This document shows, piece by piece, positions 1 through 8,219 of a stretch of 48,551 nucleotides of DNA (within the stretch, counting starts at the first letter, position 1; each line of letters opens with the position of its first letter). The stretch spans positions 1 to 48,551 of the forward strand of contig CAJJBY010000012.1 of NCBI GenBank assembly GCA_905182545.1. The letters run 5' to 3'. Under the pieces are notes generated by a model. That model was given only the letters and a program-made list of their open reading frames with translations. It ran no database searches and was not told the DNA's origin. The position numbers and the translations under genes are program-made. This stretch comes from an uncultured Candidatus Puniceispirillum sp. (lineage in GTDB: Bacteria; Pseudomonadota; Alphaproteobacteria; Puniceispirillales; Puniceispirillaceae).

Positions 1-4
1 AGAA

Positions 5-91
5 TGGTGCGGCCGAGAAGACTCGAACTTCCACGGGGGTTAGCCCACAGCGACCTCAACGCTGCGCGTCTACCAATTCCGCCACGGCCGC
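5..91 (-). tRNA. tRNA-Leu (anticodon GAG)
   Basis: Read on the minus strand this folds as an 87-nt class II tRNA. The acceptor stem GCGGCCG pairs with CGGCCGC, the discriminator is A and CCA is encoded. The anticodon loop TTGAGGT gives GAG, which reads CUC leucine codons. A variable arm sits before the T arm (GTTCGAGTC). The gene lies at the window edge, divergent from lipB. Confidence 0.96.
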
Positions 92-307
92 ACGTCTGAG
101 GTGCCACCTATATGTCACCTTCATTCTCATTTATCAAGCCTGTTTCGCCGCCGAAGGCGAAAAAGACAAAAGCCAGCCAATTAGTCGCTTTCGTGCATCA
201 GCCCCCTAAAGCCATCATGACCGGCGCGAAAACATAGCCAGCCAGCAAAAGGCAAGCTATGCTATAGCCATTAACCATGATGGCTTTTTGCTAACCGGAT
301 CATAACC
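92..307. other. Divergent intergenic region tRNA-Leu / lipB
   Basis: No gene is visible in these 216 bases. A short inverted repeat, AGCCAT (266-271) and ATGGCT (280-285), is followed by five T just ahead of the lipB start, so it resembles a weak plus-strand terminator or attenuator. No convincing sigma70 promoter was found for either side. Confidence 0.4.
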
Positions 308-1009
308 ATGCCGCCAGCAGCCCCGCCTGAAAATGCGAATCAAAACGCCGCCGCACTGCCAGTGCCTAGCTTGCCGCTGGCATGGCGTCATTTCGCCGGT
401 TTCCAGCCCTATGAGCCGCTTTTGGCCGAAATGCAGTCACATGCAACCGCCATTCGCCAGAACGCCGCTGCCGAGGCTGTATGGCTTCTTGAACATCAGG
501 CGGTTTATACCGCCGGCACATCGGCAAAGCCGCATGATCTTTTGGCACCCGGAAATGTGCCCATTTCGCATGTTGGGCGCGGCGGACAATGGACTTGGCA
601 CGGGCCGGGCCAGCGTGTTGCCTATGTCATGCTTGACCTCAGCCGCCGTGGTCAGGATGTGCGCGCCCTTGTTCATGGGTTGGAAAGCTGGATCATTACC
701 AGCCTTGCCGCCTTTGGCATTGCCGGTCAACGGCGCGATGGCTTGCCCGGAATCTGGGTTAAAAACGGCAAAAGCGACAGCGGGCTTGATAAGATTGCGG
801 CGATTGGCATCCGCATCAGCCGCTGGGTCAGCTGGCATGGCATTGCGATTAATCTTGATCCTGATCTGGCCGCTTTTGATGCCATTGTGCCATGCGGCGT
901 TCATGATGGCGGGGTGACATCATTTGCCGATCTTGGTGTTAGCGCTAGCATGGATGATCTTGACCATGTTCTAAAGGCGCAATTTCCGGTGTTTTTCCCA
1001 AACCCGTAG
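308..1009 (+). CDS. lipB: Octanoyl-[ACP]:protein N-octanoyltransferase LipB
   Basis: LipB moves the octanoyl group from acyl carrier protein to lysines of lipoyl domains, the first step of lipoate synthesis on pyruvate and 2-oxoglutarate dehydrogenase E2 subunits in the cytoplasm. The 233-aa product has the family signature RGGQWTWHGPGQ (residues 91-102), the catalytic lysine in DKIAAIGIRI (K162) and the catalytic cysteine in VPCGV (C196). Length is typical, with a slightly long Pro/Ala-rich N terminus; the true start could be a little downstream. It is single and convergent with the ATP12 cluster. It ends in TAG, so TAG is an ordinary stop here. Confidence 0.96.
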   Translation: MPPAAPPENANQNAAALPVPSLPLAWRHFAGFQPYEPLLAEMQSHATAIRQNAAAEAVWLLEHQAVYTAGTSAKPHDLLAPGNVPISHVGRGGQWTWHGPGQRVAYVMLDLSRRGQDVRALVHGLESWIITSLAAFGIAGQRRDGLPGIWVKNGKSDSGLDKIAAIGIRISRWVSWHGIAINLDPDLAAFDAIVPCGVHDGGVTSFADLGVSASMDDLDHVLKAQFPVFFPNP

Positions 1010-1072
1010 CATAATCCACTGCACCATAACCCACCGACAATAGCGTAAGAAACCAGCGGCAAAGGCCTGTTA

Positions 1073-1119
1073 GCTAGTTGGCAAAGGCTAGTTGGCAAAG
1101 TAGCGGCTAGTCGGCAAGC
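1073..1119. repeat. Imperfect 14-bp tandem repeat, three copies
   Basis: GCTAGTTGGCAAAG occurs at 1073-1086 and again at 1087-1100. A degenerate third copy at 1106-1119 runs into the stop codon of the minus-strand gene. It lies in the convergent gap downstream of lipB. Function is unknown; it may be replication slippage. Confidence 0.75.
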
Positions 1120-1520
1120 CGCAAATCATCCAAAAAATCCAAAAGCGCAATCACCGCCCGTTCGGCATCACCGGCAAGCCAGCGGCCAGCATCCGCCTCG
1201 CCCATCAAACCGTCACTTGGCCCTTCATGGTGAAGCAAATAATTGCGCCGCCCGCGAAGCCAGCCAAGATTGGCCGTACTGCCAGCATAGGCAAATGCCG
1301 CCCCATCAAGATAGCCAGCAGGGCCAGCCTGTTCATGCTGAACAATATCAATAATGGCAGCGGCAAGGATGATCGTGCTTGCTGGCAATCCGGCAGATGC
1401 GCTGGTGATCAATTCACGGTAAAGCAGGCTGGCATGCGGGCCAAACTCGCCCATGTCAAAAGCCGACAGGCGGCCAAGCAAGGGCGCGCTTAGCGCCGCA
1501 TGACCCATTGCCCGTTTCAT
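1107..1520 (-). CDS. Uncharacterised protein, coupled to the ATP12 chaperone gene
   Basis: I do not recognise this 137-aa protein. It starts MKRAMGHAAL at 1520, where the ATG overlaps the TGA of the ATP12 gene (ATGA), so translational coupling is likely. The chain is rich in Ala, Gly and Leu with mixed helices, and has a basic WLRGRRNYLLHHEG segment around residues 90-103 and an acidic C-terminal helix (LLDFLDDLRLAD). No signal peptide or clear membrane segment is visible. In the raw sequence a frameshift in the upstream gene runs into this frame and makes the two look like one fused protein; correcting one base at about 1630 separates them. No function is proposed. Confidence 0.65.
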   Translation of the reverse strand: MKRAMGHAALSAPLLGRLSAFDMGEFGPHASLLYRELITSASAGLPASTIILAAAIIDIVQHEQAGPAGYLDGAAFAYAGSTANLGWLRGRRNYLLHHEGPSDGLMGEADAGRWLAGDAERAVIALLDFLDDLRLAD

Positions 1521-2239
1521 ATCTTTGCCTTTTCCGGCAAAGATGGATCGGCCAGAAACGCCAGAAACCGTGCCGCGTCCTGTAATTCGGCGCGCAAAAA
1601 CCCATGCCGGTCGGCGGTCTCGACAGTCGGTTCCCCATGTTTCGTTCTGCCAAAGCTCATCAAGAAAGGCGAGGTCAAACATCGCGTCACTATCAATCAT
1701 CATCGACACAAACCCAAGCCCCAGCACCAGCGATCCCGACAGGCTGGTGGCGCGATGCAAAATGCCAAGCTGCCAATCATCATGCGCGGCAATCAACGCG
1801 CCGAATTTCACCGCACCGCCTTGCCCGATTGGCATGCTGCCGGTAACAATCTCAAGATGGATATCGTGTTCGGCGGCCAGCCGGTCCAGCCAAGGGCTGC
1901 CACTGATCATGCTGGCGGCTGGCAAGATCAGTTTTGCGCATCACGATAACAAAGCAGATCATTGCCGCCATAGGCAGCAAGTTCGGCCATCACCATATCA
2001 CGTTGCGGCGTCACCCGATCAATCACGGTGACGGCAAGGCTGAATAGCGGCATTGTTGCCGGATCAATATCATCGCCCTGCGCCCGCCATTCATCAGCAA
2101 TCGCCGATGCCAAAGACATTGTTGGCAGGCGCAACAGGCTGCCCGCCGGCGAGCGTAAATTCCGACCCATCAAGCTGGATCGACAGGCCGTCATCTGTCC
2201 GCACGAGACTGACTTGTAAAACCGTTTTTTCGCCGCCAT
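1517..2239 (-). CDS. ATP12-family F1-ATPase assembly chaperone (five frame breaks)
   Basis: ATP12 proteins help the alpha subunit enter the F1 ATPase in mitochondria; alphaproteobacterial homologues are assigned the same role. After correction the product is about 240 aa. Family segments visible are AAKKRFYKSVS at the start, LDGRNLRSPAG, then ASAIADEWRAQGDDIDP, ELAAYGGNDLLCYR, LHRATSLSGSLVLGL and ELWQNETWG, ending LRAELQDAARFLAFL. The frame breaks about five times: near 2205, near 2163 (GGG for GG), 1932-1935 (TTTT for TTT), 1894-1896 (GGG for GG) and near 1630. All are single-base changes that together restore one frame of 723 bases. The ATG at 2239 follows AGGAG. Lesion density is high; sequencing error is favoured over decay. 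Confidence 0.8.
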
Positions 2240-2311
2240 CAGCTCCTGACAATCCCCATAAAATCTAAAATTTTTTATAACCCAAAATTTTGCGCCACTT
2301 TTGGCCATTGC

Positions 2312-3319
2312 CTAATAATCTTGAAACCGCCAGCCTGCTGCCGGTAAATCCATACCAAGATCGGCAAGGCTTGCTTTCAAATGCGGGCTTGGCGGCGCTG
2401 TAATCACTTTTCCATCGGTCAATTTTAACTGCCACGCATGAAGATGCAGCCGGCGTGCGATCAGCCCGCCCGGATGCGCGTCATCACCAGCATATTTCCC
2501 ATCACCGCAAATCGGGTGGCCAATATGCGCCATATGAACGCGCAATTGATGCGTTCTCCCGGTTAACGGGCGCAACGCCATCAGCGCCATTTTCCGACCA
2601 GCATGATCAAGCCGCCGATACAGGGTTTGCGCCGATTGCCCATCTTCGTGAACCTGCATTTTTTCGCCGGCCTTACCGCCAAGCTTTAAAATTGGATCAC
2701 GGATGCTGCCCGACTCAGGCGGCAATCCCATGACCAGCGCAAGATAGGTTTTTTCCAGCCGGTGTTTTTGAAATGCGTCGGTCAGGCTGCGCGCAGCCTC
2801 GATCGTTTTGGCCAACAACAGAACGCCGCTGGTATCTTTGTCAATCCGGTGAACCAGCCTTCATCGGCCTGCCTGCATTGCATCACTCATTGCCCGCATC
2901 ATGCCGTCAATATGGTGATGCGTGCCAGTGCCGCCCTGAACCGCCAGCCCGCTTGGCTTGTTCAACGCCAGCCAGCCCTTGCCTTCGGCAAGGAACATAT
3001 CGTCAAATTGCTGGCGAAGTGAACTGCTGGCCACAATGCGCGGTGCCGCAGGTTTGCTGGCGGCAGGGGTTTCGGCAATCACCGGCGGAAGCCGCAGCGT
3101 CTGGCCGGCGGCAAGCCTTGTCGCCGCCTTGGCCTTGGCACCATCAAGCCGGATCAGGCCATTGCGCAGCATTCGCTCAATCTGCCCTTGGCCAAGCCCG
3201 GGAAATAACCGCCGTAAAAACCGGTCAAGCCGCGTGCCGTCCTCATGGTCGGGAACCGCCTCAAAGCGCCATTTATTATCGGCTGCCGCAGACCCTTTGG
3301 CCACGATATCTTTACTCAT
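2312..3319 (-). CDS. rluC: RluC/RluD-family 23S rRNA pseudouridine synthase (internal in-frame TGA)
   Basis: This family isomerises specific uridines of 23S rRNA to pseudouridine. The N-terminal part holds an S4 RNA-binding domain (RLDRFLRRLFPGL, IERMLRNGLIRLDG). The catalytic domain has LALNKPSGLAVQGG, the active-site motif HRIDKDTSG with the catalytic Asp, and PLTGRTHQLRVHM. An in-frame TGA at 2861-2863 sits just before RLVHRID. It may be one substitution or two compensating indels: dropping one C and adding one A gives AGDERLVHRID, which is very natural. Corrected length is about 335 aa, normal for RluC. The ATG at 3319 overlaps the crcB stop (ATGA). Which uridines are modified cannot be read from sequence. 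Confidence 0.85.
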
Positions 3320-3715
3320 TGCCACATCCCACTATGCCTAACCGCCCAGAAACCCGCGCCAAATGCCAAAAGTGACGATAGCACTGATGCCATAACATAA
3401 GCACCAGCCATTGCCATACCCTGTTTCTGCCATAACTGATCCGCATCAAGCGCAAAGCTGGAAAAAGTGGTCAGCGCCCCAAGCAAGCCAATGGCGAAAA
3501 AGCCCCGCCATGCCTCAGGCAAAACCATGCCAGCTGCAACCGCACCAGCAAGACAGCCCATCAAACCCGAACCGGCAATATTCACCAGCAATGTTCCCAA
3601 TGGCCCTGCGATGCCAAACAGGCCAGCACCAATGCTCAAGGCTAACCCCATAGCGCAAAACAGCACCAATCGCTCCACCCGCCGCAACGGCAGCAATCAT
3701 TGTCGCACTTGCCAT
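3316..3715 (-). CDS. crcB: CrcB/Fluc-type fluoride channel (one frameshift)
   Basis: CrcB (Fluc) is a small four-helix inner-membrane protein that exports fluoride as an antiparallel dimer. The reconstructed 132-aa product starts MASATMIAAVAAGGAIGAV and has GIAGPLGTLLVNIAGSGLMG, the conserved GLLGALTTFSSFALDA, and two further hydrophobic segments. The frame breaks at CCCC 3646-3649, where three C (GGG on the coding strand) would give LRYGLALSIGAG. The ATG lies immediately after the rarA stop, and the gene end overlaps rluC by 4 bp, so rarA-crcB-rluC look like one transcript. No fluoride riboswitch is visible upstream; rarA occupies that place. Confidence 0.85.
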
Positions 3716-5041
3716 CTAGCCCTCATCAGTCTTTTTGCCGGTTTGAAGCGTCGGCTGTTTGCTTGCCCGCAACCGCTCCCAATAGGCAAGCCGTTTGGCA
3801 GTTTCGCGCTCATAGCCGCGTTCAACTGGCTGATAGAAAACCTGCCGATCCATCCCATCAGGAAAACAATTCTGTCCAGAAAACCCGTCTGGATCGTCAT
3901 GGTCATACGCATAATCAGCGCCATAGCCAAGCTGTTTCATCAATTTGGTTGGCGCGTTCAAAATATGCGCTGGCGGGCCAAGAGATCCGGTTTGGGAGGC
4001 AGCCTTTTTTGCGGCCTTAAACGCCTTATAGGCGGCGTTTGATTTTGGCGCTGTTGCCAGATAAATCACCAATCCGGCAATGGCAAGATCGCCTTCAGGG
4101 CTGCCAAGCCTTTCATAGGCCTGCCATGCGGCCAAGGCACGCGGTTGTGCTTCAGGTTCGGCAAGCCCGATATCCTCGGCGGCAAAACGGGTCAAACGCC
4201 GCAGAATATAATGTGGATCCTCACCCCCAGCCAACATACGGGCAAACCAGTAAAGACCAGCATCAGCATCCGATGACCGCATGGATTTATGCAAGGCCGA
4301 CATCAAATTATAATGTTGATCACCTGCCCGATCAAAGGCTGGTGCGCGCCCTGCCACCAATTCGGCAAGGCCGCGACTATCCAGCATTGTCGTTGCTGGC
4401 ATTTCAACAAGCAGACTCGCCATATTCAGCAAATAACGCCCATCGCCATCAGCCATGCCAAGAAGCGTAGCGCGGGCATCTTTATCAATTGGCAAATCAC
4501 GCCCGATATGCGCCTCAAGACGGCTCAAAATTGCCTCAAGCGCGGCACGATCCAACCGGTCAAGAACCAGCACTTGCGCCCGCGACAGCAACGCGCCATT
4601 CAAGGCAAAAGAAGGGTTTTCCGTGGTTGCCCCAACAAGCGTCACCGTACCATCTTCGACGCGCGGTAATAGGCCATCCTGCTGCGCCTTATTAAACCGG
4701 TGGACTTCATCAACAAATAAAAGCGTGCGCCGTCCCTGCAGGCGGCGTTGTGCGGCGCGGTCGAAAACCTTGCGCAATTCACCAACCCCGTCAAATACCG
4801 CCGATATTGATTCAAATGCCATATCAGCCGCATCTGCCAGCAACCGCGCAATTGTTGTTTTGCCAGTACCGGGCGGCCCCCAAAAGATAATTGAGCCAAG
4901 TGACCCATGCGCAAGCATCAAGCGAAGCCGACCCTGCGGGCCAAGCAATGGCGCCTGACCAACAACATCATCAAGCGTTTTCGGACGCAATATCTCTGCC
5001 AGCGGTGCCGCGGGCACGGCCTCAAGATCAAGTTCATTCAT
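3716..5041 (-). CDS. rarA: Replication-associated recombination protein A, AAA+ ATPase
   Basis: RarA (MgsA) is a AAA+ ATPase of the clamp-loader/Mgs1/WRNIP1 family that acts at stalled or gapped replication forks. The 441-aa product has Walker A GPPGTGKT (residues 55-62), Walker B LLFVDEVHRF (107-116), sensor segment LVGATTENPSF, and the C-terminal tetramerisation region with SMRGSD-like SMRSSDADAGLYW and AAEDIG. The start at MNELDLE matches relatives better than the ATG 12 codons upstream. It is the first gene after the rplQ terminator and is followed without a gap by crcB. Confidence 0.95.
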   Translation of the reverse strand: MNELDLEAVPAAPLAEILRPKTLDDVVGQAPLLGPQGRLRLMLAHGSLGSIIFWGPPGTGKTTIARLLADAADMAFESISAVFDGVGELRKVFDRAAQRRLQGRRTLLFVDEVHRFNKAQQDGLLPRVEDGTVTLVGATTENPSFALNGALLSRAQVLVLDRLDRAALEAILSRLEAHIGRDLPIDKDARATLLGMADGDGRYLLNMASLLVEMPATTMLDSRGLAELVAGRAPAFDRAGDQHYNLMSALHKSMRSSDADAGLYWFARMLAGGEDPHYILRRLTRFAAEDIGLAEPEAQPRALAAWQAYERLGSPEGDLAIAGLVIYLATAPKSNAAYKAFKAAKKAASQTGSLGPPAHILNAPTKLMKQLGYGADYAYDHDDPDGFSGQNCFPDGMDRQVFYQPVERGYERETAKRLAYWERLRASKQPTLQTGKKTDEG

Positions 5042-5079
5042 AGGCGCTATATTCACCCAACCATCATATTGGTGCAAAG

Positions 5080-5108
5080 AAAAAAGGGCCGCCCGAAGGC
5101 AGCCCTTT
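5080..5108 (-). terminator. Rho-independent terminator of the alpha operon
   Basis: Reading minus, AAAGGGCTGCC and GGCGGCCCTTT form a stem closed by a TTCG tetraloop, followed by a run of T. This is a textbook intrinsic terminator placed between rplQ and rarA, ending the ribosomal supercluster. Confidence 0.93.
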
Positions 5109-5145
5109 CATTATTCACAATTTATCCTGCGGTTCGCTCCAGCGA

Positions 5146-5580
5146 CTAGGCTACGGCTCCCGCTTCAACTTCGGTTGACTCATCCATTTCAACAGGGCCT
5201 GAATCCTTGCCGCGTGCATCTTCGTCACGATCAACAAGCTCAATTACCGCCATTGCCGCAGAATCGCCATAACGGAAACCAGCTTTTAGCACCCGTGTAT
5301 AACCGCCTGCGCGTTCTTGATAACGCGAGCCAAGAACATCAAACAGCTTTTTGGTCATGGCTTCGCAACGGATCCGTGCAAAGGCCAAACGGCGGGCGTG
5401 AAGATCGCCGCGCTTGCCAAGCGTGATAAGACGTTCAACGACAGGGCGCAATTCCTTTGCCTTTGGCAAGGTTGTCACGATCTGTTCGTGTTTGATCAAA
5501 GCCTGAGCCATGTTGCGGAACAACATTTGGCGATGCTGCGAGGTGCGGTTCAGTTTCCGACCGGCATTACGATGACGCAT
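5146..5580 (-). CDS. rplQ: 50S ribosomal protein L17
   Basis: L17 binds 23S rRNA near the exit of the peptide tunnel. The 144-aa product starts [18 protein letters not shown], the family signature, and continues MLRNMA-like [28 protein letters not shown]. The last 25 or so residues form an acidic tail ([19 protein letters not shown]) beyond the core domain, so it is longer than the 127-aa E. coli protein. It is the last gene of the rpsM-rpsK-rpoA-rplQ unit, 42 bp after rpoA and ahead of a strong terminator. Confidence 0.97.
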   Translation of the reverse strand: MRHRNAGRKLNRTSQHRQMLFRNMAQALIKHEQIVTTLPKAKELRPVVERLITLGKRGDLHARRLAFARIRCEAMTKKLFDVLGSRYQERAGGYTRVLKAGFRYGDSAAMAVIELVDRDEDARGKDSGPVEMDESTEVEAGAVA

Positions 5581-5622
5581 TGTATTTCTCCTAAGTTCCT
5601 TTGGGATGAGGCTGGTGTGCCG

Positions 5623-6636
5623 TTAAAACGGCTCATCCAAGCGTCGCGCCAATTCTTCAACATTTTCCGGTGGCCAATTGGTGATATCCATACCAAGCTC
5701 AAGATTCATGCCCTTAAGCACTTCCTTGATCTCGTTCAAAGATTTCCGGCCAAAATTAGGTGTCCGCAGCATTTCATGCTCGGTTTTGAGAACCAGATCG
5801 CCAATATAGACGATATTGTCATTCTTCAGGCAATTTGCTGATCGTACAGACAGCTCAAGCTCATCCACCTTACGAAGAAGGTTGCGGCTAAATGGCAACT
5901 CAGGCTCGGTTGGGACTGGCTCGCCTTTTGGCTCTTCAAAGTTAATGAAGGTCTGAAGCTGTTCCTGCAAAATACGCGCCGCATAAGCAACCGCATCTTC
6001 TGGTGTGATTGATCCATCAGTTTCAATAGTCAAAAGCAGCTTGTCATAATCGGTGATCTGGCCAACGCGGGCATTTTCCACCTTATATGCAACCTGCAGA
6101 ACAGGGCTGAAAATCGCATCAATCGGGATCAGACCAATTGGCGAGTCTTCGGAGCGGTGAACGCTGGCAGGGACATAGCCTTTGCCAGTATCAACAGTCA
6201 GTTCCATTGCCAATTTTGCGCCCTTGTCCAAATGACAAAGAACATGGTCAGGATTCATGATATCGACATTGGCTGTCTCGGTGATCATGCCGGCAGTCAC
6301 TGTTGCTGGACCTTCAACATTCAAACGAAGCCGCTTTGGCCCCTCTTCACCCATGCGAACAGCAACGCCTTTGAGGTTCAGCACGAGGTCGGTTACGTCT
6401 TCACGAACGCCAGGGACTGACGAAAACTCATGGACAACGCCTTGAATCTGGACTGAAGTAACCGCAGCACCCTGAAGCGAAGACAACAGAACACGCCGCA
6501 ATGCATTACCAATGGTAACACCAAAGCCGCGCTCAAACGGGCCAACAGCAACAACGGCCTGACTAGGGTTATATTCGGAAACCTTGATTTCCATTTCGTC
6601 CGGCTTTTTGAGGTCTAGCCAATTCTTTTCAATCAT
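5623..6636 (-). CDS. rpoA: RNA polymerase subunit alpha
   Basis: The alpha subunit dimerises to nucleate RNA polymerase assembly, and its C-terminal domain contacts UP elements and activators. The 337-aa product has the N-terminal assembly domain ([25 protein letters not shown]) and a C-terminal domain with [15 protein letters not shown] and [19 protein letters not shown], which carry the helix-hairpin-helix DNA contact. The start MIEKNWLDL at 6636 is preferred over a longer reading into the leader, as alphaproteobacterial RpoA begins this way. It lies 81 bp after rpsK. Confidence 0.97.
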   Translation of the reverse strand: MIEKNWLDLKKPDEMEIKVSEYNPSQAVVAVGPFERGFGVTIGNALRRVLLSSLQGAAVTSVQIQGVVHEFSSVPGVREDVTDLVLNLKGVAVRMGEEGPKRLRLNVEGPATVTAGMITETANVDIMNPDHVLCHLDKGAKLAMELTVDTGKGYVPASVHRSEDSPIGLIPIDAIFSPVLQVAYKVENARVGQITDYDKLLLTIETDGSITPEDAVAYAARILQEQLQTFINFEEPKGEPVPTEPELPFSRNLLRKVDELELSVRSANCLKNDNIVYIGDLVLKTEHEMLRTPNFGRKSLNEIKEVLKGMNLELGMDITNWPPENVEELARRLDEPF

Positions 6637-6717
6637 GGCGATATCCTTTAATTCGAGATGAACCGGCAACCTGCCACACAACAAATGCCGGTATTAAATT
6701 CAACAATAATGGCTAAA

Positions 6718-7113
6718 TTAAACTCGGCGCCGTTTACGCGGGCGACAACCATTATGTGGAATTGGGGTCACGTCACGGATGGATGTGACATTGAACCCAA
6801 CTGACTGCAATGCACGAAGCGCAGACTCGCGCCCAGAACCGGGGCCTCGTACCTGAACATCAAGCGACTTCATGCCGTGTTCAGCGGCCTTCTTGCCAGC
6901 ATCTTCAGCAGCAAGCTGTGCGGCAAATGGTGTTGATTTGCGCGAGCCTTTGAAGCCCATGCCACCAGCCGATGCCCACGCAATTGTATTGCCCTGAACA
7001 TCAGTGATCGTAACCATTGTGTTGTTAAATGTGGAATTCACATGCGCAACGCCACTGGTGATATTTTTCCGCTCGCGACGACGAACACGGCCTTGGCTTG
7101 GTTGTTTTGCCAT
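6718..7113 (-). CDS. rpsK: 30S ribosomal protein S11
   Basis: S11 sits on the platform of the 30S subunit near the mRNA exit. The 131-aa product has the conserved [18 protein letters not shown], the [14 protein letters not shown] segment and the C-terminal [20 protein letters not shown] tail that contacts 16S rRNA. Length matches the family. It lies 27 bp after rpsM and 81 bp before rpoA. Confidence 0.98.
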   Translation of the reverse strand: MAKQPSQGRVRRRERKNITSGVAHVNSTFNNTMVTITDVQGNTIAWASAGGMGFKGSRKSTPFAAQLAAEDAGKKAAEHGMKSLDVQVRGPGSGRESALRALQSVGFNVTSIRDVTPIPHNGCRPRKRRRV

Positions 7114-7140
7114 TTGATTGGTCTCCTAATGTTCGCGTTG

Positions 7141-7509
7141 CTATTTCTTCTTACCGGCAATGGCCTTTGCAGGGCCTTTACGGGTACGCGCATTTGTATG
7201 GGTACGCTGGCCACGAACTGGCAGATTGCGACGATGGCGAAGCCCACGCAAACAACCAAGATCAAGGTAGCGCTTGATATTCATTGAGGTCTGACGACGA
7301 AGATCGCCTTCAACAAGTTGGTCGGCATCAATAATGTCGCGAAGACGAGTCAATTCCTCTTCCGACAAGTCATTGACGCGGCGTTCGTCTGGAACACCCG
7401 CCTTTGCACAGATATTTTTGGCACTGGTTGTCCCAATACCATGAATGTAAGTCAGTGCGATCTCGACCCGTTTTTTGGTCGGAATATTTACACCAGCAAT
7501 TCGTGCCAC
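7141..7509 (-). CDS. rpsM: 30S ribosomal protein S13 (GTG start)
   Basis: S13 forms the 30S head bridges to the 50S subunit and contacts P-site tRNA. The 122-aa product reads [20 protein letters not shown] and ends with the basic [21 protein letters not shown] tail. I chose the GTG at 7509 because AAAAGGAG lies about 8 nt upstream and all relatives begin at this point. The in-frame ATG at 7590 would lie inside the leader, just downstream of the promoter, and would add 27 residues that relatives lack. Confidence 0.96.
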   Translation of the reverse strand: MARIAGVNIPTKKRVEIALTYIHGIGTTSAKNICAKAGVPDERRVNDLSEEELTRLRDIIDADQLVEGDLRRQTSMNIKRYLDLGCLRGLRHRRNLPVRGQRTHTNARTRKGPAKAIAGKKK

Positions 7510-7608
7510 AGCCTGGCTCCTTTTCAACTCACGACTATCTTCATCGGTCATCCGCGACGCGGAACCCATTTTACCAGCTTCATCGGGCATTCCCTTTGAA
7601 GGCGGCGA

Positions 7609-7636
7609 ATTATAGGCCTAAACCTGAAACAGTCAA
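7609..7636 (-). promoter_or_regulatory. Sigma70 promoter of the alpha operon
   Basis: On the minus strand TTGACT (7631-7636) and TATAAT (7609-7614) are separated by 16 bp. Transcription would start near 7602, leaving a leader of about 93 nt before rpsM. A small inverted repeat (AACGCA and TGCGTT) lies just upstream near 7640-7653, next to the adk stop. Confidence 0.85.
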
Positions 7637-7652
7637 CCTTAACGCAAATGCG

Positions 7653-8219
7653 TTACCCTAAAATTCGATCTATTTGTGACGCGGCTTCATCAATTGAATT
7701 CATCCCGTCAACAGTCTTCAACACCCCTTTATCCGCATAATACGGAAGGAGCGGTGCTGTATTCTCATGATATACCGCCAATCGCTTGCGCAATGTGTCG
7801 ACATTGTCATCACCTCTGGCGCCACCAGTTTCGGCAGCGCGGTTTTCGATGCGCGCAAAAAGCGCAGCTTCGTCAACCTTAATTTCAATTACACAATCAA
7901 GGGCAAGACCCTTGCTATCCAGCATCTCGTCAAGCGCATGCGCCTGTGCGACGGTGCGTGGAAAACCGTCTAGAATAACGCCATTGGCGCAATCATCATC
8001 ATCAATGCGCGCCGCGATCATCCCAACGATAATATCGTCAGATACAAGGTCGCCGCGATCCATAATCTCTTTGGCGCGAAGCCCAAGATCGGTTCCGGCC
8101 GCAATCGCCGAGCGAAGCATGTCACCGCTTGACAATTGAACAAGACCGCGACCTGTAACAAGCCGTTTAGCCTGCGTACCTTTACCAGCACCCGGTGCGC
8201 CAAACAGAATAATATTCAT
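7653..8219 (-). CDS. adk: Adenylate kinase, short form
   Basis: Adk interconverts ATP + AMP and 2 ADP. The 188-aa product has the P-loop GAPGAGKGTQA (residues 8-18), the AMP-binding SSGDMLR, and DGFPRTVAQA. The LID is the short type without the zinc-finger insertion, hence 188 rather than about 214 residues. The ATG follows the secY stop with no gap, the order seen in many alphaproteobacteria. The 143-bp space to rpsM contains a separate promoter. Confidence 0.97.
   Translation of the reverse strand: MNIILFGAPGAGKGTQAKRLVTGRGLVQLSSGDMLRSAIAAGTDLGLRAKEIMDRGDLVSDDIIVGMIAARIDDDDCANGVILDGFPRTVAQAHALDEMLDSKGLALDCVIEIKVDEAALFARIENRAAETGGARGDDNVDTLRKRLAVYHENTAPLLPYYADKGVLKTVDGMNSIDEAASQIDRILG

Noticed and set aside
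1107-1925. A fusion protein of ATP12 with a C-terminal unknown domain
   Set aside because: Correcting one base near 1630 gives the normal ATP12 C terminus ending in a TGA that overlaps a new ATG.
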